Shown here in pieces: positions 1 to 10,873 of a stretch of DNA of 64,000 nucleotides (position 1 is its first letter; each line of letters begins with the position of its first letter). The stretch comes from Chaetomidium leptoderma (lineage: Eukaryota; Ascomycota; Sordariomycetes; Sordariales; Chaetomiaceae), in contig MU856844.1 in assembly GCA_033296705.1 (NCBI GenBank), positions 124,001 through 188,000 on the forward strand, given 5' to 3'. Below the pieces are notes generated by a model. It searched no databases. It was not told where the DNA came from and worked only from the letters and a program-made list of their open reading frames with translations. The translations under genes were made by a program, and so were the position numbers.

Positions 1-992
1 GCCACAGCAAAGTCCGCGGCTTGGCAGTTGTGCAACCATCGCCGAACCAGGTGCTGCCCCATTGCTTGGATATCAGCATGTACAAGCCGATCCTAATAAG
101 ATTTTTCTTGGTCTGGGATGAGCGAGTGGCGGGTTGCTCGACGAATTGAACGAGTGGCGGCTCCTTCAGGAGCTTTTTCATCTCTCCGCTGAGGCGTTTA
201 CCCTCGCCGATGTCCAACTCAAGGTGGCCATAGAGGTCCTCTAATTTAGAGTTTCGGTCTGCATTCGTTTAGTCAATGATTTGTTTCAGAGGGAATCAGG
301 TCTGGGGGGGGCTTACTGAGGGTAATGTAGTACATGAGTTCCTCGGCCTCTTTCTGGTCGCGATCGATGCGCCGAGGGAGACGGATCCACGAGTTGGTGT
401 TGCTACGGCCGTAGCGAAAGCCCGGGATCTGTGTTGGAAGAATGATATTGTCATCCGAAACGGCATCGCTTTCTGGACTTTCTGAATGAGCATTAACGGG
501 CTGTTCTTGGCTTGTGATGGACTCCCAGAGGCTCTCGAGCTCGGCTTCCAGCGCTGCATCATCGGAGATTTCCCCGGGCGATGCGACCGTGCAAGCAGTG
601 CCGGGAGTGTTATGAGTAGAATCTTGGGTACTAACCACGAGGTCGCCTGAAGTGTGTCCATCTTGGAGCGATAAAAGGGCAGCAAGAGGATCAGGGACTG
701 CGGGAAGGGAGAGCTGAAGCGGCCAGTGCGCTTGCTCGTGATCGAATTGAGCCGGCGCCGGAACCTCAGGGAGACAGAGCTGAGCAGCAGGGTTAGTCGC
801 CTGGTGAGGGCGCGCTTGCGACGAAGGTGATGCTGGCTCACAGTTGGGCTCTTGCCATGGTGGCGCGACGGCACCAACTTCAGTAAAGAGAGAAGTCAGC
901 TCGGTGTCGTCGTCGCCACCAAAAAGCGAGTCCAAGTCGTCATTTCCTGCTCCATTGCCGGAGAGGAGATAAAGGGAAAAGTCGTCGTCCAT
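1..992 (-). CDS. Uncharacterised acidic protein, N-terminal part (cut by left edge)
   Basis: I do not recognise this protein. Exon 1 (317-992) starts at the ATG at 992, begins MDDDFSLYLL, and is rich in Asp, Ser and Pro; its first 45 residues mix acidic and bulky hydrophobic residues, which would suit an activation or interaction segment (inference only). It ends in a basic/acidic stretch (RRIDRDQKEAEELMYYITLS). A GTAAGC donor at 316 and a GCAG acceptor ending at 259 join it to exon 2 (1-258), which stays open to the window edge and adds a helical-looking Lys/Glu-rich region with Trp, Gly and aromatic residues. The joined fragment is about 311 residues with the C-terminus missing. Reading straight through the donor gives only a short unrelated tail, which supports the intron. 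No homologue is recalled; a lineage-restricted nuclear protein is a guess. Confidence 0.7.
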
Positions 993-2203
993 GCTGATGA
1001 TGGGCTCGGCCGTGCGCTGTGTTGGGTTGGGTTGGACCTTGGGGTGACAGGTCGAAACAGGCAGCAGCGGGGGAAGGAAGATTGAGGACGTCGGTTTGGC
1101 GTTTTGGCTTTGGCAAAAGGCGGAACTTGAGGTTGGCCTCTGGAACCCTAACCCTGTCGATCCCCGACGACCACCAATCTACACCTATCGACAACCCCAG
1201 GGGATGAGGCCTTGATGGTTGCTTTTACACTTCTTGGACATTATGACGGATATGGTATTTAAAAGGAGACATCAGGGTATTAACGGACACCATTTCGGTT
1301 CCAAGTTGCCCAACTCTCTACCCTCAGAACTTCAGAAGCATCGCAAACCGATCATCACTAGTCACTAGGTAGGGAGCAAATAATGCACAGGAGCCAGTGC
1401 CATGATGGAGTTTAGTGGCAGTATAATGTATCTCGTAAGTGTATTCGATGTTGTCGGCGATTCCGAGCGTATTCATGACCATACCATCCTCCTAACCTTA
1501 CAAGTCCCGCCCCCTAACCTGCTCGCCATCATGTGACAAAAGAAAAAGGACTCGTTATCGAGTATGGTCAAGATACAAACACTCAAGTACTTGGTACCAT
1601 TGCTGGCCTCGAGGTCCAAATACTTCGCTGGGAAAGTTGACAATGATCAGGGTCATCACCGCTTCCCACACACCCCTATCAACCCCCCAAACAACCTCCC
1701 CATTGCAATGTTCCCAGAAAGGGAATCCGTATCACGTCTACCTGCGCCATAAACTCAAGAAAGTCTCTGCAAGAACATTCTCGCGCTTCCTTTAATAACT
1801 TTCTCCGCCCGTTGGTCCAGAAGCAGCCATCAGCCGACGCCTTCACGCCCCATACCTAGGTAGCCATCCCGCTTCACCCCATCTCAAAGCCCGCCTGCCC
1901 GCCCCAGCCAATCCCAACATAGACCGCACCTTGCCACAGTAAATCCCCCATTTGCCGCTCCCATAACGTAAGTGGCATGGCAGCCTACTTCCCCAGCCTC
2001 TTGCCGACAGACTAGTCGGTAATTGCGGCGGCTGCAATCTTGAGCCCTGGGCCAATGTTATTGTCGACCAGACTCCCCATTTCCGTGATCATCCCCGTCA
2101 CATCACATTGCCTCTGGATACGACACACGGGGGTGACTGACTAACTGACTGGGTGCAGGTTTTTGAAAAGGGGCCAGAACAAATAGGGGGGGCTGACCTG
2201 ACC

Positions 2204-2235
<32 letters not shown>

Positions 2236-2945
2236 ACCCGCCCTCCTTTTCCTCCTTTTCTATCACACCCGCCCACGGCTACTCTGTGCTAGATTTACAC
2301 CATTGATCCCATCACAAACAACCCCAGTTACGACGCCTCGTCACCATCTTAGCGGGGCAGTGGTCATGAAGTAAGTTGGCTTGGCCCCCATTGACCAACC
2401 ACTCGAGGTCTCCCCAAATCATCCGCCTTCCTTGGACGGCGGAGAAGAGACTGGAAGAGGGTGCCGAGGGGGCAATGGAAGTGGTTTCCCCCGGGCCCCC
2501 TGCCTGTTTGTGGCGTACCCGACCACTTGAGTTCCAAGTCGTGCCATGGGATAGACATTGTGGGCTGGGCTTGTGCGGGCTGGTTGGATTAAAAGACAAG
2601 TTTGATGACACCCCCTGATGCTTGGTGGTTGTTTGGTTCGGTGGCAATTGCAGGGAGAGTTTTGGGTTTGGAAACGAAAGGGGGAAAAAAAAACAGAAAA
2701 TGTTCTTGAATGGTAAGATAGGTAAAAAAAAAGATGCCTGCTGGTTTTTGCCACGGAGACACCTATGGGTTCGCAGACTTGACGCATGGGAAGTCAGAAC
2801 ATCCGGACTAGCGTCAGCCAAACTGATTCGACAACAAAAACAGCGTCACTCACTCCCGCAAGCCAGTTGAGTCTACTCGTCCGATTTCTAGCTGCACGTC
2901 TATAAGCCGACCGATCTAGAGCCCTCCCCTACCCGGCACCTCCCC
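993..2945. other. Intergenic region, no gene seen
   Basis: These 1.95 kb separate the start of the unknown minus-strand gene from the stop of the SMP-30-type gene. The short open frames here have no domain, codon pattern or plausible splice partners. The region holds a telomere-like AACCCTAACCCT at 1144-1155, about 150 bases upstream of the ATG at 992, and the GGCT microsatellite at 2204-2235. The right-hand part should contain the 3' UTR of the SMP-30-type gene. Confidence 0.6.
2204..2235. repeat. (GGCT)8 microsatellite
   Basis: Eight perfect tandem copies of the tetranucleotide GGCT lie in intergenic DNA. They produce a meaningless Gly-Trp-Leu-Ala repeat in one open frame, which should not be taken as a protein. 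Confidence 0.95.
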
Positions 2946-4234
2946 CTACTGGCTCAACTTGAAGCCAAACCTCGGAGTCCCCTCGGCACCAACCTGGACC
3001 TTGAACAAAGCGCCACCAAGCCTCTTGCTCTCGCCCTCGCCCTCATCATCCCCGGCCGTGGTGATGACCAGCTCGCCGCCGCCGACAAGGTCGCAGCAGG
3101 TAGCGTTCCGCGTCGGGATCTTGACCTCGCCCACCAGCTTGCCCGCGGGCGAGATCTTGAGCACGCGCGACTCGCCGTAGACGGCATGCCAGAGGTTGCC
3201 CTCGGTGTCGACGCGGAAGCCGTCGGGCTCGCCGGGGCCGACGTGGCGGTAAAAGACGCGCTCGTTGGACACGGAGCCGCCGTCGACCGCCGGGTCGTAG
3301 TCCCACGCGATGACCTCGCGCGCCGTCGAGTGGGTGAAGTACATGGTGCGCGAGTCCGGGGAGAAGCCGACCGAGTTGGGGATGGTGAGGCCGGAGCGCG
3401 TGGCCGTGGCCGGAGTGGTGTTGGCAAAGCGGTAGAGGGAGCCTTTGGCATGTATGTGGTTAGACTAAAGACACATGTCGGATTGTGGGATCAATCATGC
3501 ATGGCTTTGGGGGGTAGGGAAGGGGGGGGTGGGGGGATAGAGTTGTAAGTACGTCAGACCACATGGCAGGCATGGCTGAAATTCGACGTGTGTGCTGTGT
3601 TGAGAATGGGCAACGGCAAGAATTTGCTGGTGAAATGGAGATAGATAGGTGTGTGTGATGTGGTTGTTGACCCCCCCCGCCCCCTATTACTTGGGGGTCT
3701 GGCAGCTTGCCACGTGGACACGAAATGTGGTTCCTCGCCCCTCGAATACTCGAAGAAAAGTAACCACTAAAGCAAATAGCAAGAGACAAAGACAGAAAAC
3801 TCACCCTCGGGCTTAAACGGGCCCAGGTTGAAATCCGTCATGGTCCCAAGCCAGAAGCGGCCGTTCGGATCAACCACGCCGTCGTTGCTCCGGACCCGCT
3901 CCACCTGGTCCTGCACAAACTTGGTCACGTACTCGTACTTGCCCGTCTTCCTGTCCAGCACCGCCAGACCCTGCTTGGCCCCGACCAAGAGGGCATCCTG
4001 CGGGTCGCGGCCCTCAATGTCGGCCGTGACGGTGACGGCCTCGGTGAACTGGAGCGTCTTGAGCGACGAGGGCCCCTCGGTGAGCGAGACGGTGTGGAGC
4101 TGCTGCTTGATGATGTCGACGAAGCGCAGCGTGTTGGTAGCGGGCTCGTAGAAGGGCCCCTCACCGAGCGAGCAGTGCGTCTCCACGTAGGGCTCGCTGG
4201 CGTGCCATTGCTGGAGGTCCTGGTTTTCTGCCAT
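2946..4234 (-). CDS. SMP-30/gluconolactonase/LRE-family protein (regucalcin-like)
   Basis: Probable metal-dependent lactonase of the six-bladed beta-propeller SMP-30 family. Two exons: 3805-4234 (ATG at 4234) and 2946-3442, joined by a GTGAGT donor and an AAAG acceptor 3' of a TCTAACC branch site, giving 308 residues, the usual family length. Family landmarks appear in order: SLGEGP with the metal-ligand Glu near residue 25, RSNDGVVDPNGRFWLGTMTD with the conserved Asn and DP.GR.W.GT motif, NSVGFSPDSRTMYFTHS, and DGFRVDTEGNLWHAVYGES with the conserved Asp. These match the usual Glu/Asn/Asn/Asp metal site. There is no signal peptide, so it is probably cytosolic. The intron (362 nt) is long for this genome, but no family segment is missing between the exons. 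The substrate cannot be told from sequence; sugar lactones are typical of the family. Confidence 0.92.
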
Positions 4235-6722
4235 TTTTTGTTGTTGTCGTGGACTCGTGGCCGGTCTTGGAACCCGCTAGCTAACCTCGTGGGGACCCTC
4301 GGGGCGGTTCAAATTCGAAGCTGAAGCGGCGTAACGGCGGAGAACGGACGCTTGAGGCTTGCAAGAACCACTTGCAAGCACTTGCAAGCAACCGAGGCAG
4401 GTTCCCGTCATTTTAAGCATGATCTGGCCTGGACTAGACTACAGATTACTCCAGTGCGGAGCCAGAGGGCGCGGCCCGGGTCGCGGGGTTGTTGCAACGT
4501 CCAACCGTCGCGGACGGAAGACGGCCCTCAGATCCGCTGCGGCCGTCGTTGTTGACAGCCGCCGGGAAAACGCGCGTAGAAAAGGGTTATCTGACTGGAA
4601 CCCCGTGCTGGCCAAGGTCCGATAGCCCAAGCGAAAAGGAAGTTGTGACTGTATGTATCATGATTGCTGGGGTTGGGTTCAGATGACGAGACGGTCTGAG
4701 GTGTTTCTTCGTGAGGGGTACTGCGCAGCACTGTAGAAGACAGGAAGACACAACGTTCGCAGCTGCAGGACCTGGGACGTGACCCGCGGCTTGAGACACC
4801 CTCGCCCGATGTTCAAACCACATACAGAATACCTGCATACAACCCTAACCCCACTCAAGGCAAAAGGACAAGCAGTCCGTCTCCTCTGGTGGTGAGAAGA
4901 GGGCCCAATTTGCAAGGAGCACACGCCCAACCTGTCATGCTACGAATCTCGCGCAGCTTATTTCCCCGCCGGCAGTGCGGGAAATTGCCGGTGCTGCTGT
5001 GACCATTGACCAAGAAGCTGTGCTTCGTATGATCCATGTCTCGGGCTGGCTTGAGGAAATATTGGGTGCTTCATCTCGTCTCTCGTCAACGTCAACTTGG
5101 CAGCCCGTTGTTTGTGTTCCCGCTGCAGAGAGACGGAGCACATGATCTGCAAGAGCTGCACGTCCCGCCGCCTGGGGTTCCGAACCAGGTACCTATCAGC
5201 CCATTTCCACTGTTTCCCAATGAAGCCACCGCTTCGAGGCATGATGATGCGAGGCGGGGAAAAGAAACCTCGTCGGGCGCTTGGTCACCGGCGACCGCAC
5301 AGACGAGATTTCGGTGGTTTTGGGCATTCGGCGCTAAATGTGACACCGACAAGTGCCGTCTTGGGTCGCGAGATTGTGCATTTCACAGTACCTGACCGGT
5401 GAGACAACCGACAGGTCTCCCGCATCTCGGATTCTGCTGTTATCACGAGCATTTCGTTGACTCGCAGGGGCCGCGATGCTGTGGGCCGCGGGCAGCCAGT
5501 CCCAATTTCTCGGATATTTCGAGCGCGGGCCTCCCTTCGGCCCCTGCGGGTACTTTTATTAGGTAGGGTTGCGTTGGGCTTCACAGGCAGGACAGCCTGA
5601 GAACTGGAAGAACGTTTGGCTCGTTTGGTTCCGACGCATGCAAGAGGGCTCCACCCACCCACGCTGCATGCCATCATGCATGTTCGTCCCGCTTTCGGGG
5701 ATTGCGTGTGAGTTGGCACGGACAACCTGCCCACCTCCCCCGGAATTGCCCATGACACCTGTTCCCGGCGCCGTGGTTGGGCCACCTCAAGCAGCCACCA
5801 CCCACCACGAACGACAAACCTCCACAGTCCATACTTTGCCTTGATGGCAGCAACCTCTTCGTCCAAGGCCCGCACGCACGGGCGTCGCGGGGTGTGACTT
5901 GGCTGTCTCTCTTGCTTGCAGCAGCCCCTCGACTACCTACCCATGGATGGGATGTGGGAACGACGATACGGGGAATGAAGGTTCCCGTGACCTTTGACCG
6001 GGGGTGTGTGCCTTGGGCATCGAGCAAACATCTCATCCACGACGTGGGTAGGCGAGGTAGGTTGCGGTGGACGGTCGTGGGGGTCGTCGGGCCTGAGACA
6101 TTTAGGGCAACATGGTCAAACGCAAATCCATCTCGGTATGTACCTCGGTAGGTAGGCTTTGCCTGGAGTCAGACTGCTCGGTTCTCTAACGTACACAGAT
6201 ACATACATCCGTACTCGGCACTTGCTTATTATTGAAAGCCTAGTTCAAATGCGTCTCATCCTTTCATGTCTTGCCGGTCGCTTTTGGTGTTTATGGGGGA
6301 GGGGTTCCAACATTCGCACCGCTTGCCGATGATGACCCCCTCCGCGGCCTTTTCCCATCTCCTGGGGGGTTTTCTTTAGTTACTGTGTAGTTTTATTTTA
6401 TCTTGGCATGTTGCTGCCAGGGTCGGCGGTCGATGCGGTGAGGAAACCGGCGGGTTCCTGAATCATGGCGCCAGCCCCCACCCTCGACGTCTGGTGCATC
6501 ATCGGCCTTACCAGTACTCTGTACCTACTGACCCCGGCGAGTCGGTGTGTCTTGCGTGCGCCCTCCTGCGCGCGCCATGGTAGGCCGGTACTGCGTGAGC
6601 GGTGTGTGCTGGACGCAGGCGCTCGTCGCTTCGGATGCGCTTTTGGTGCAAACAAGCTACATACCTACCTCAACAGTGGGTCTTTGATAGAAAACCTTCT
6701 GTCATGTCCGTCAGCGTTGACG

Positions 6723-6748
6723 TCTGCGGCCGCATTATTGGCCGCAGA
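6723..6748. repeat. Inverted repeat, 9-bp arms, 8-bp spacer
   Basis: TCTGCGGCC (6723-6731) is perfectly complementary to GGCCGCAGA (6740-6748) across the spacer GCATTATT. It lies in the gene-free region and could be a binding site for a dimeric zinc-cluster regulator or a stem-loop; function is unknown. Confidence 0.7.
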
Positions 6749-7084
6749 GGCTCCCCAGTACCCTCACTCCATTGGAAAGGGATGCAGGTCTTCCTCTTTA
6801 CGCGGTAGTTCAGAACTTCAGATCCGCGGCCACCCGATCCCCCGCATGTTCGGTAACCGCCCCGAGCCTCCTCGGTCGGGACGCGGAACACCGGTAAGTG
6901 AGACAATGGCCGCACGAGCATTATCTGCACAACAACCCAAGCCGACCAACTGCTTCATCAGGCGTCAATGCGGGCTGCAGGAGCGTCTCGGGGTGGCAGA
7001 TGGAGTTGTGAAGAAAACTTGATTAGCCGAGCGTGTATTCTGTACATACAGTGCAACAAACGGTTTGAAATACATTCAGCTGAA

Positions 7085-7108
7085 GGCCATTGAAGCATGT
7101 CAATGGCC
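7085..7108. repeat. Inverted repeat, 9-bp arms, 6-bp spacer
   Basis: GGCCATTGA (7085-7093) pairs perfectly with TCAATGGCC (7100-7108) around the spacer AGCATG. Each arm contains an ATTG (CCAAT-complement) core, so a paired CCAAT-binding arrangement is possible but unproven. Confidence 0.7.
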
Positions 7109-10100
7109 AATGCAGCAACCAGGTGGGGTGTCCAAAACCGCTTTCGGGGAGATCCCGGCGCGGCGTGGTTGACGCAAAGCGGCGGCCATCGTCGAAAGAG
7201 GAACTTGGGAAGCTCAGGCTTGCCCGAAACAGTTAGAGAAGCGGCCTGTTGGAAGCTTTGGAAGCTTCTAATCCACGCCATGATCGCAGGCCGCGTTTCT
7301 TGAATTCTTCCTGCTGTCCGCCGCCCGCCTCACCATCATGAAGCAGGACAGCACCAGCGATTATCACTCGATACCCCCAGATGAGATAGGTCTGTGCGGT
7401 GTGACCTCTCGTCCAAACCGAAGGGTGCAGAGAGATGATGTGACGAGGACGAGGACTCAGTTGGAGCCTCGAATTTCAAATAAACCTTGTTTTTTTTCGT
7501 CGACCGTGGAACACTCCAGAAGGCAGATGGCGGTGGGAGCAGCCTGCCAGCAGGAACAGCCGCCAGTATTCCGTACAACAGGCTGCATACTGTGTTGCAG
7601 CAGACGAATGTGGGAGTTGGTGACGTTATTGCGGCTAGCGCAAGGCTGTTCCGTCTTCCGCGAGCGCGCAGCCAGCCATCAACGAGCCAAAACGTTCTGG
7701 CGGGAAGCCGCTAGTCCTCGTTTAGTGGGCCGTTCCTGCGCTCAGGTTCTCCACAACCACGAGTTGCAGGCTGACAGCAGGGAATTGAATGGCAGTTCCA
7801 ACGTTACGCACAGTGTTAATACACCGACAGCCCAGTGGAGCATTCCATGCTCCTGCCCAACACAGGGACAGAGATCACAGTTCTGGTATGGTGCCTTCCA
7901 CATTTGTCACTCGACACGATGGACTTGGAAGGCAGGCTTGCAAAAAGGACAAACCTGGAACTGGCCGGCAAGTCCCATGCAGATCTTGTCCGAACTCGCG
8001 GCGAATGGCCAAGACAGAACGAAGTGCCGCCACTGTGCAAAAAACTAAGTTGTGCAGGGCAGAGTTACATGGACATAACTGGTGACACCACTGTGTACTT
8101 TGTACATGTCAAATTGTCAACTTCTTCAAAACACCACCCAAAGCAGGGGTACCAGGAAATCCGTTTCCAAACTTTCCAGGGCTCCATTTTCGGCACCATG
8201 TGTCGGACACGAGACACTGATGAAGCCCGCCACTTTTGTGTCTGCTCCACACCCCATCCCCCAAGACGAACCAGAGGGACTCTCATCAGGGAACGCGTCC
8301 GGGGCGCGCTTGGGAGCCGGCAGCCATCCCCGCGGCCCGCCCTTGGGTGGATGCCAATATTCTGATCACTCGCATGCTCCCGGGCTCCATCACGGCCACG
8401 GCGGATTCACCAAAGTGAGATCAGGAAGGAGAACGGACCGCCTCGGGGCTGGGGACTAACTATTTTGGGGTCTCATTTTCTTCCGCGGTGGTCAGACCAG
8501 ACCCGAGCGCGCGTGCTGCGCCATGGGCGATGACGGGCATCTCGGATCGCGCCAACCCAAGTTGCGTCTGCCGAAGAGCGCCCGTGCTTCATCAACTGCT
8601 TGTCACTAGCTTGCCGAGCTAACTAGCACGGCGGCGGACGCTGGCAAGGTGCCCCGAGAGTGCTTGTCAAGGCCCAGTCAGGCCCAAGACAAGCCCAGAC
8701 AACCCAAACAACCCAGGCACGTCCTCGCTCTGGCGGCTATGCAGATCCCATCTCACATCTCCCACTGCCCCCAGCGTTGCTCAGATGACGCAGGCTCCGA
8801 CACGTCAGGGCTGGCTTCCGTCATTGTGAGGCTTGACTCTGGAGCTTGATGAATCCACTTGCTACTCCGTACTCCGTACTCCGTAACCAGCAAACTACCC
8901 GAGTCTGTAATCGGTATTGTATGGCATGCCGAATGGTCGTCGGCCGGTGGTGTGGCTCTAGCAGGCCGACCATCTGCTGCCCTGCCAGGTCACCAACACA
9001 AGCGCCGGATTGCGACATAACGAACCCGGGATCTGCCACGGCTGCCGAAGGGGGCGTCGTGGCGGGCCCCGTCGGTGGGGATCAGCTCTTCGCTCTTTAT
9101 GCCGACAGCTTACCGCTTCTTAACACTGCCCGTTCTTCCTTTGGTGGGGGAAAGCCTGCCAAGCCTGCCAAGCAAGCGTCATTCTCACTGCTACCCCTTT
9201 TAGCGCTAGCTGTACGGATTCGCAGGGCTTGCTATGTGACGCAGGTCGCATTTCCATTCACTCGGCGCTGGTTCCTTTGGGAACCAACCCCTCGGGGGCG
9301 GTCAAGATCTCCAGGATGCTCCCACAGAGGATCGAAAGGGCGCTTTTTGCACCATGTCTAGGTACACAGGAAGCGCTCGTCATCGAGACCGTTCCCGTTA
9401 TTTCTGAGAAAAAGAAATATTTGAGCCAACCAATTTCCAAAAGGAAGCAAACCCTCCCCCCCCTCCCCCCCACCTCCCCCCAAATCCCCCCGTGGTCACC
9501 TTCAGTCAGCATGGCCCCCCTGCCTGGGTCGATGCACCCCAGTTCCCATCCATCAGTTCCCACCCCCCTGGGCGACGAGGGTTGTCATCTGGTGGTTAGC
9601 TCCAAGAGGTACCGAGAAGAAAATCAGTGGACGCAATGGGTGGCCTTGACTGACCAGGGCTGGGAAAATTACCCAGCTTGATTAAATGGCATCAAACTGG
9701 GTTCATCAGCTTTTCCTATCCACGGCGTCCTTATTTTACCCCCCTTCCTTTCTTCCTTTCGGGGGAACAACAGACGGTCAACGAGGAAGGGCTTACTCAG
9801 GTGTTTGATACTGAGACACCATCACCGCCGCCCCTGGGTTTCTCTCGACAGCGTCCAAGCAAAGAGCCCTGGCGTTTTGTCTCATAAACTCTTCGATACT
9901 CGCCAAAGACAACCAGACTCTCCGTTACTTAGCCTGGAGTTCGGCCCTGGAGAAAACAGGAGCGAGTGCCTTGGCTGTTGTTTTTGTCCACTCACACGGC
10001 GAGAACCCCCTTTGGCGCACTCGGGCCCCCGGAGCCAGTAAGTGTGCGAGAGTCGTGTCAACGACAACCACTGGCTGTGTGTGTCTCTGCCCGCAACTCA

Positions 10101-10179
10101 TCCGTCTTCGGCCCACCGCGGACCAAGTTACGCTTCCGACGTCGATCGCTCATTGCCGCTCTGCAGCTCTCCTTCTGTT

Positions 10180-10227
10180 ATGCTTGGCTCGGAGTCACCG
10201 GTTACGGCTACTCCCTCACCCAACTAG
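10180..10227 (+). promoter_or_regulatory. Upstream ORF 1 (15 codons) in the presumed bZIP leader
   Basis: An ATG at 10180 opens a 15-codon reading frame that stops with TAG before the main ATG at 10642. It matters only if transcription starts upstream of 10180, which the sequence cannot show. Confidence 0.35.
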
Positions 10228-10594
10228 CTCGCGGCGTGGCTTCACCGGTGCCTGTGCGGCACACCCGCCTTGACGCAAGCCAGCACATCTCCAGCTGTGG
10301 TCCCGGACACGTATTTCTTGCATTTCCCTGATCGCTTGCTCCTCCGCTGCAGGAGCCTGGCACGGCCATCACTCACACAACCTTCCGCCGCCGACGACAA
10401 CGTGGCCGTAGCCCCAAATTCCAGTTCCTCTGCAGGCCACGCCTTCGGTACTCACCGTCTCGTTGTCCGCTGTTGTCGAAGGCTCACTGCGTTCAGGGCG
10501 AGTTGCACCGATCCGAGCCGAACACCAGGGGTTGGTTCCGAACAAATACCCGCCCGTGAGACGGTACGGTACCTGAAGGCGGCGGTAGACGTCA

Positions 10595-10873
10595 ATGTCA
10601 GAAACCTCCAGATCTCAAGAGCGAAGGGGAAAAAGGCCGCGATGTCGCAGGGGGGTTCTGCGCCTCGCTCTACCTCCAGCCATTCCTCGCGGTCTCCGGC
10701 GACAGCGACAGATTCCACATCCTCGCCTCCGCTGCAGAGAAGCCGCGCGGCCCAAGACGACCATCCGAGACCGCAACAGCCGCTTCGACATGCCGGTGGG
10801 TTTGCGCCAGCTCTGGGGGACGGTGCAGGTCAACAGCCCGGAAACTGGGCCGCGGGCAGGCGCGATATTTTGA
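10595..10873 (+). promoter_or_regulatory. Overlapping out-of-frame upstream ORF before the bZIP start
   Basis: An ATG at 10595, 47 bases before the likely bZIP start, opens a 92-codon frame that runs past the main ATG in a different frame. It has T at -3, a weaker context than the main ATG with G at -3, so leaky scanning would be needed to reach the bZIP frame. Such an arrangement usually lowers translation of the main protein. Confidence 0.45.

Larger units (their letters stand above)
4235..10641. other. 6.4-kb gene-free region upstream of the bZIP gene
   Basis: I find no convincing gene on either strand. Open frames up to about 240 codons exist (for example 7338-8048 plus and 5285-5875 minus), but they are compositionally random, overlap each other and show no domains. 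Visible structure includes a telomere-like AACCCTAACCCC (4841-4852), a 9-bp-arm inverted repeat (6723-6748), a second (7085-7108), three ACTCCGT-type 7-bp tandem units near 8868-8884 and a C-rich tract near 9450-9490. The right end probably contains the promoter and a long leader of the bZIP gene with upstream ORFs. Confidence 0.6.

Noticed and set aside
1144..1155. Telomere end or subtelomeric array suggested by AACCCTAACCCT
   Set aside because: Only about two repeat units at each of three sites, surrounded by ordinary core genes; more likely a protein-binding motif.
2204..2235. Gly-Trp-Leu-Ala repeat peptide encoded by the GGCT array
   Set aside because: A tetranucleotide repeat translates into such a peptide in any open frame; there is no gene context.
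7338..8048. 236-codon plus-strand frame in the desert before the bZIP gene
   Set aside because: No recognisable motif, high Cys/Arg/Thr random composition, and overlapping frames of similar length on both strands.
10270..10641. Open frame extending the bZIP protein about 124 residues upstream
   Set aside because: It contains no ATG; the codon at 10270 is TTG. The sequence is random-looking and lacks conservation signs. The first ATG at 10642 fits better.
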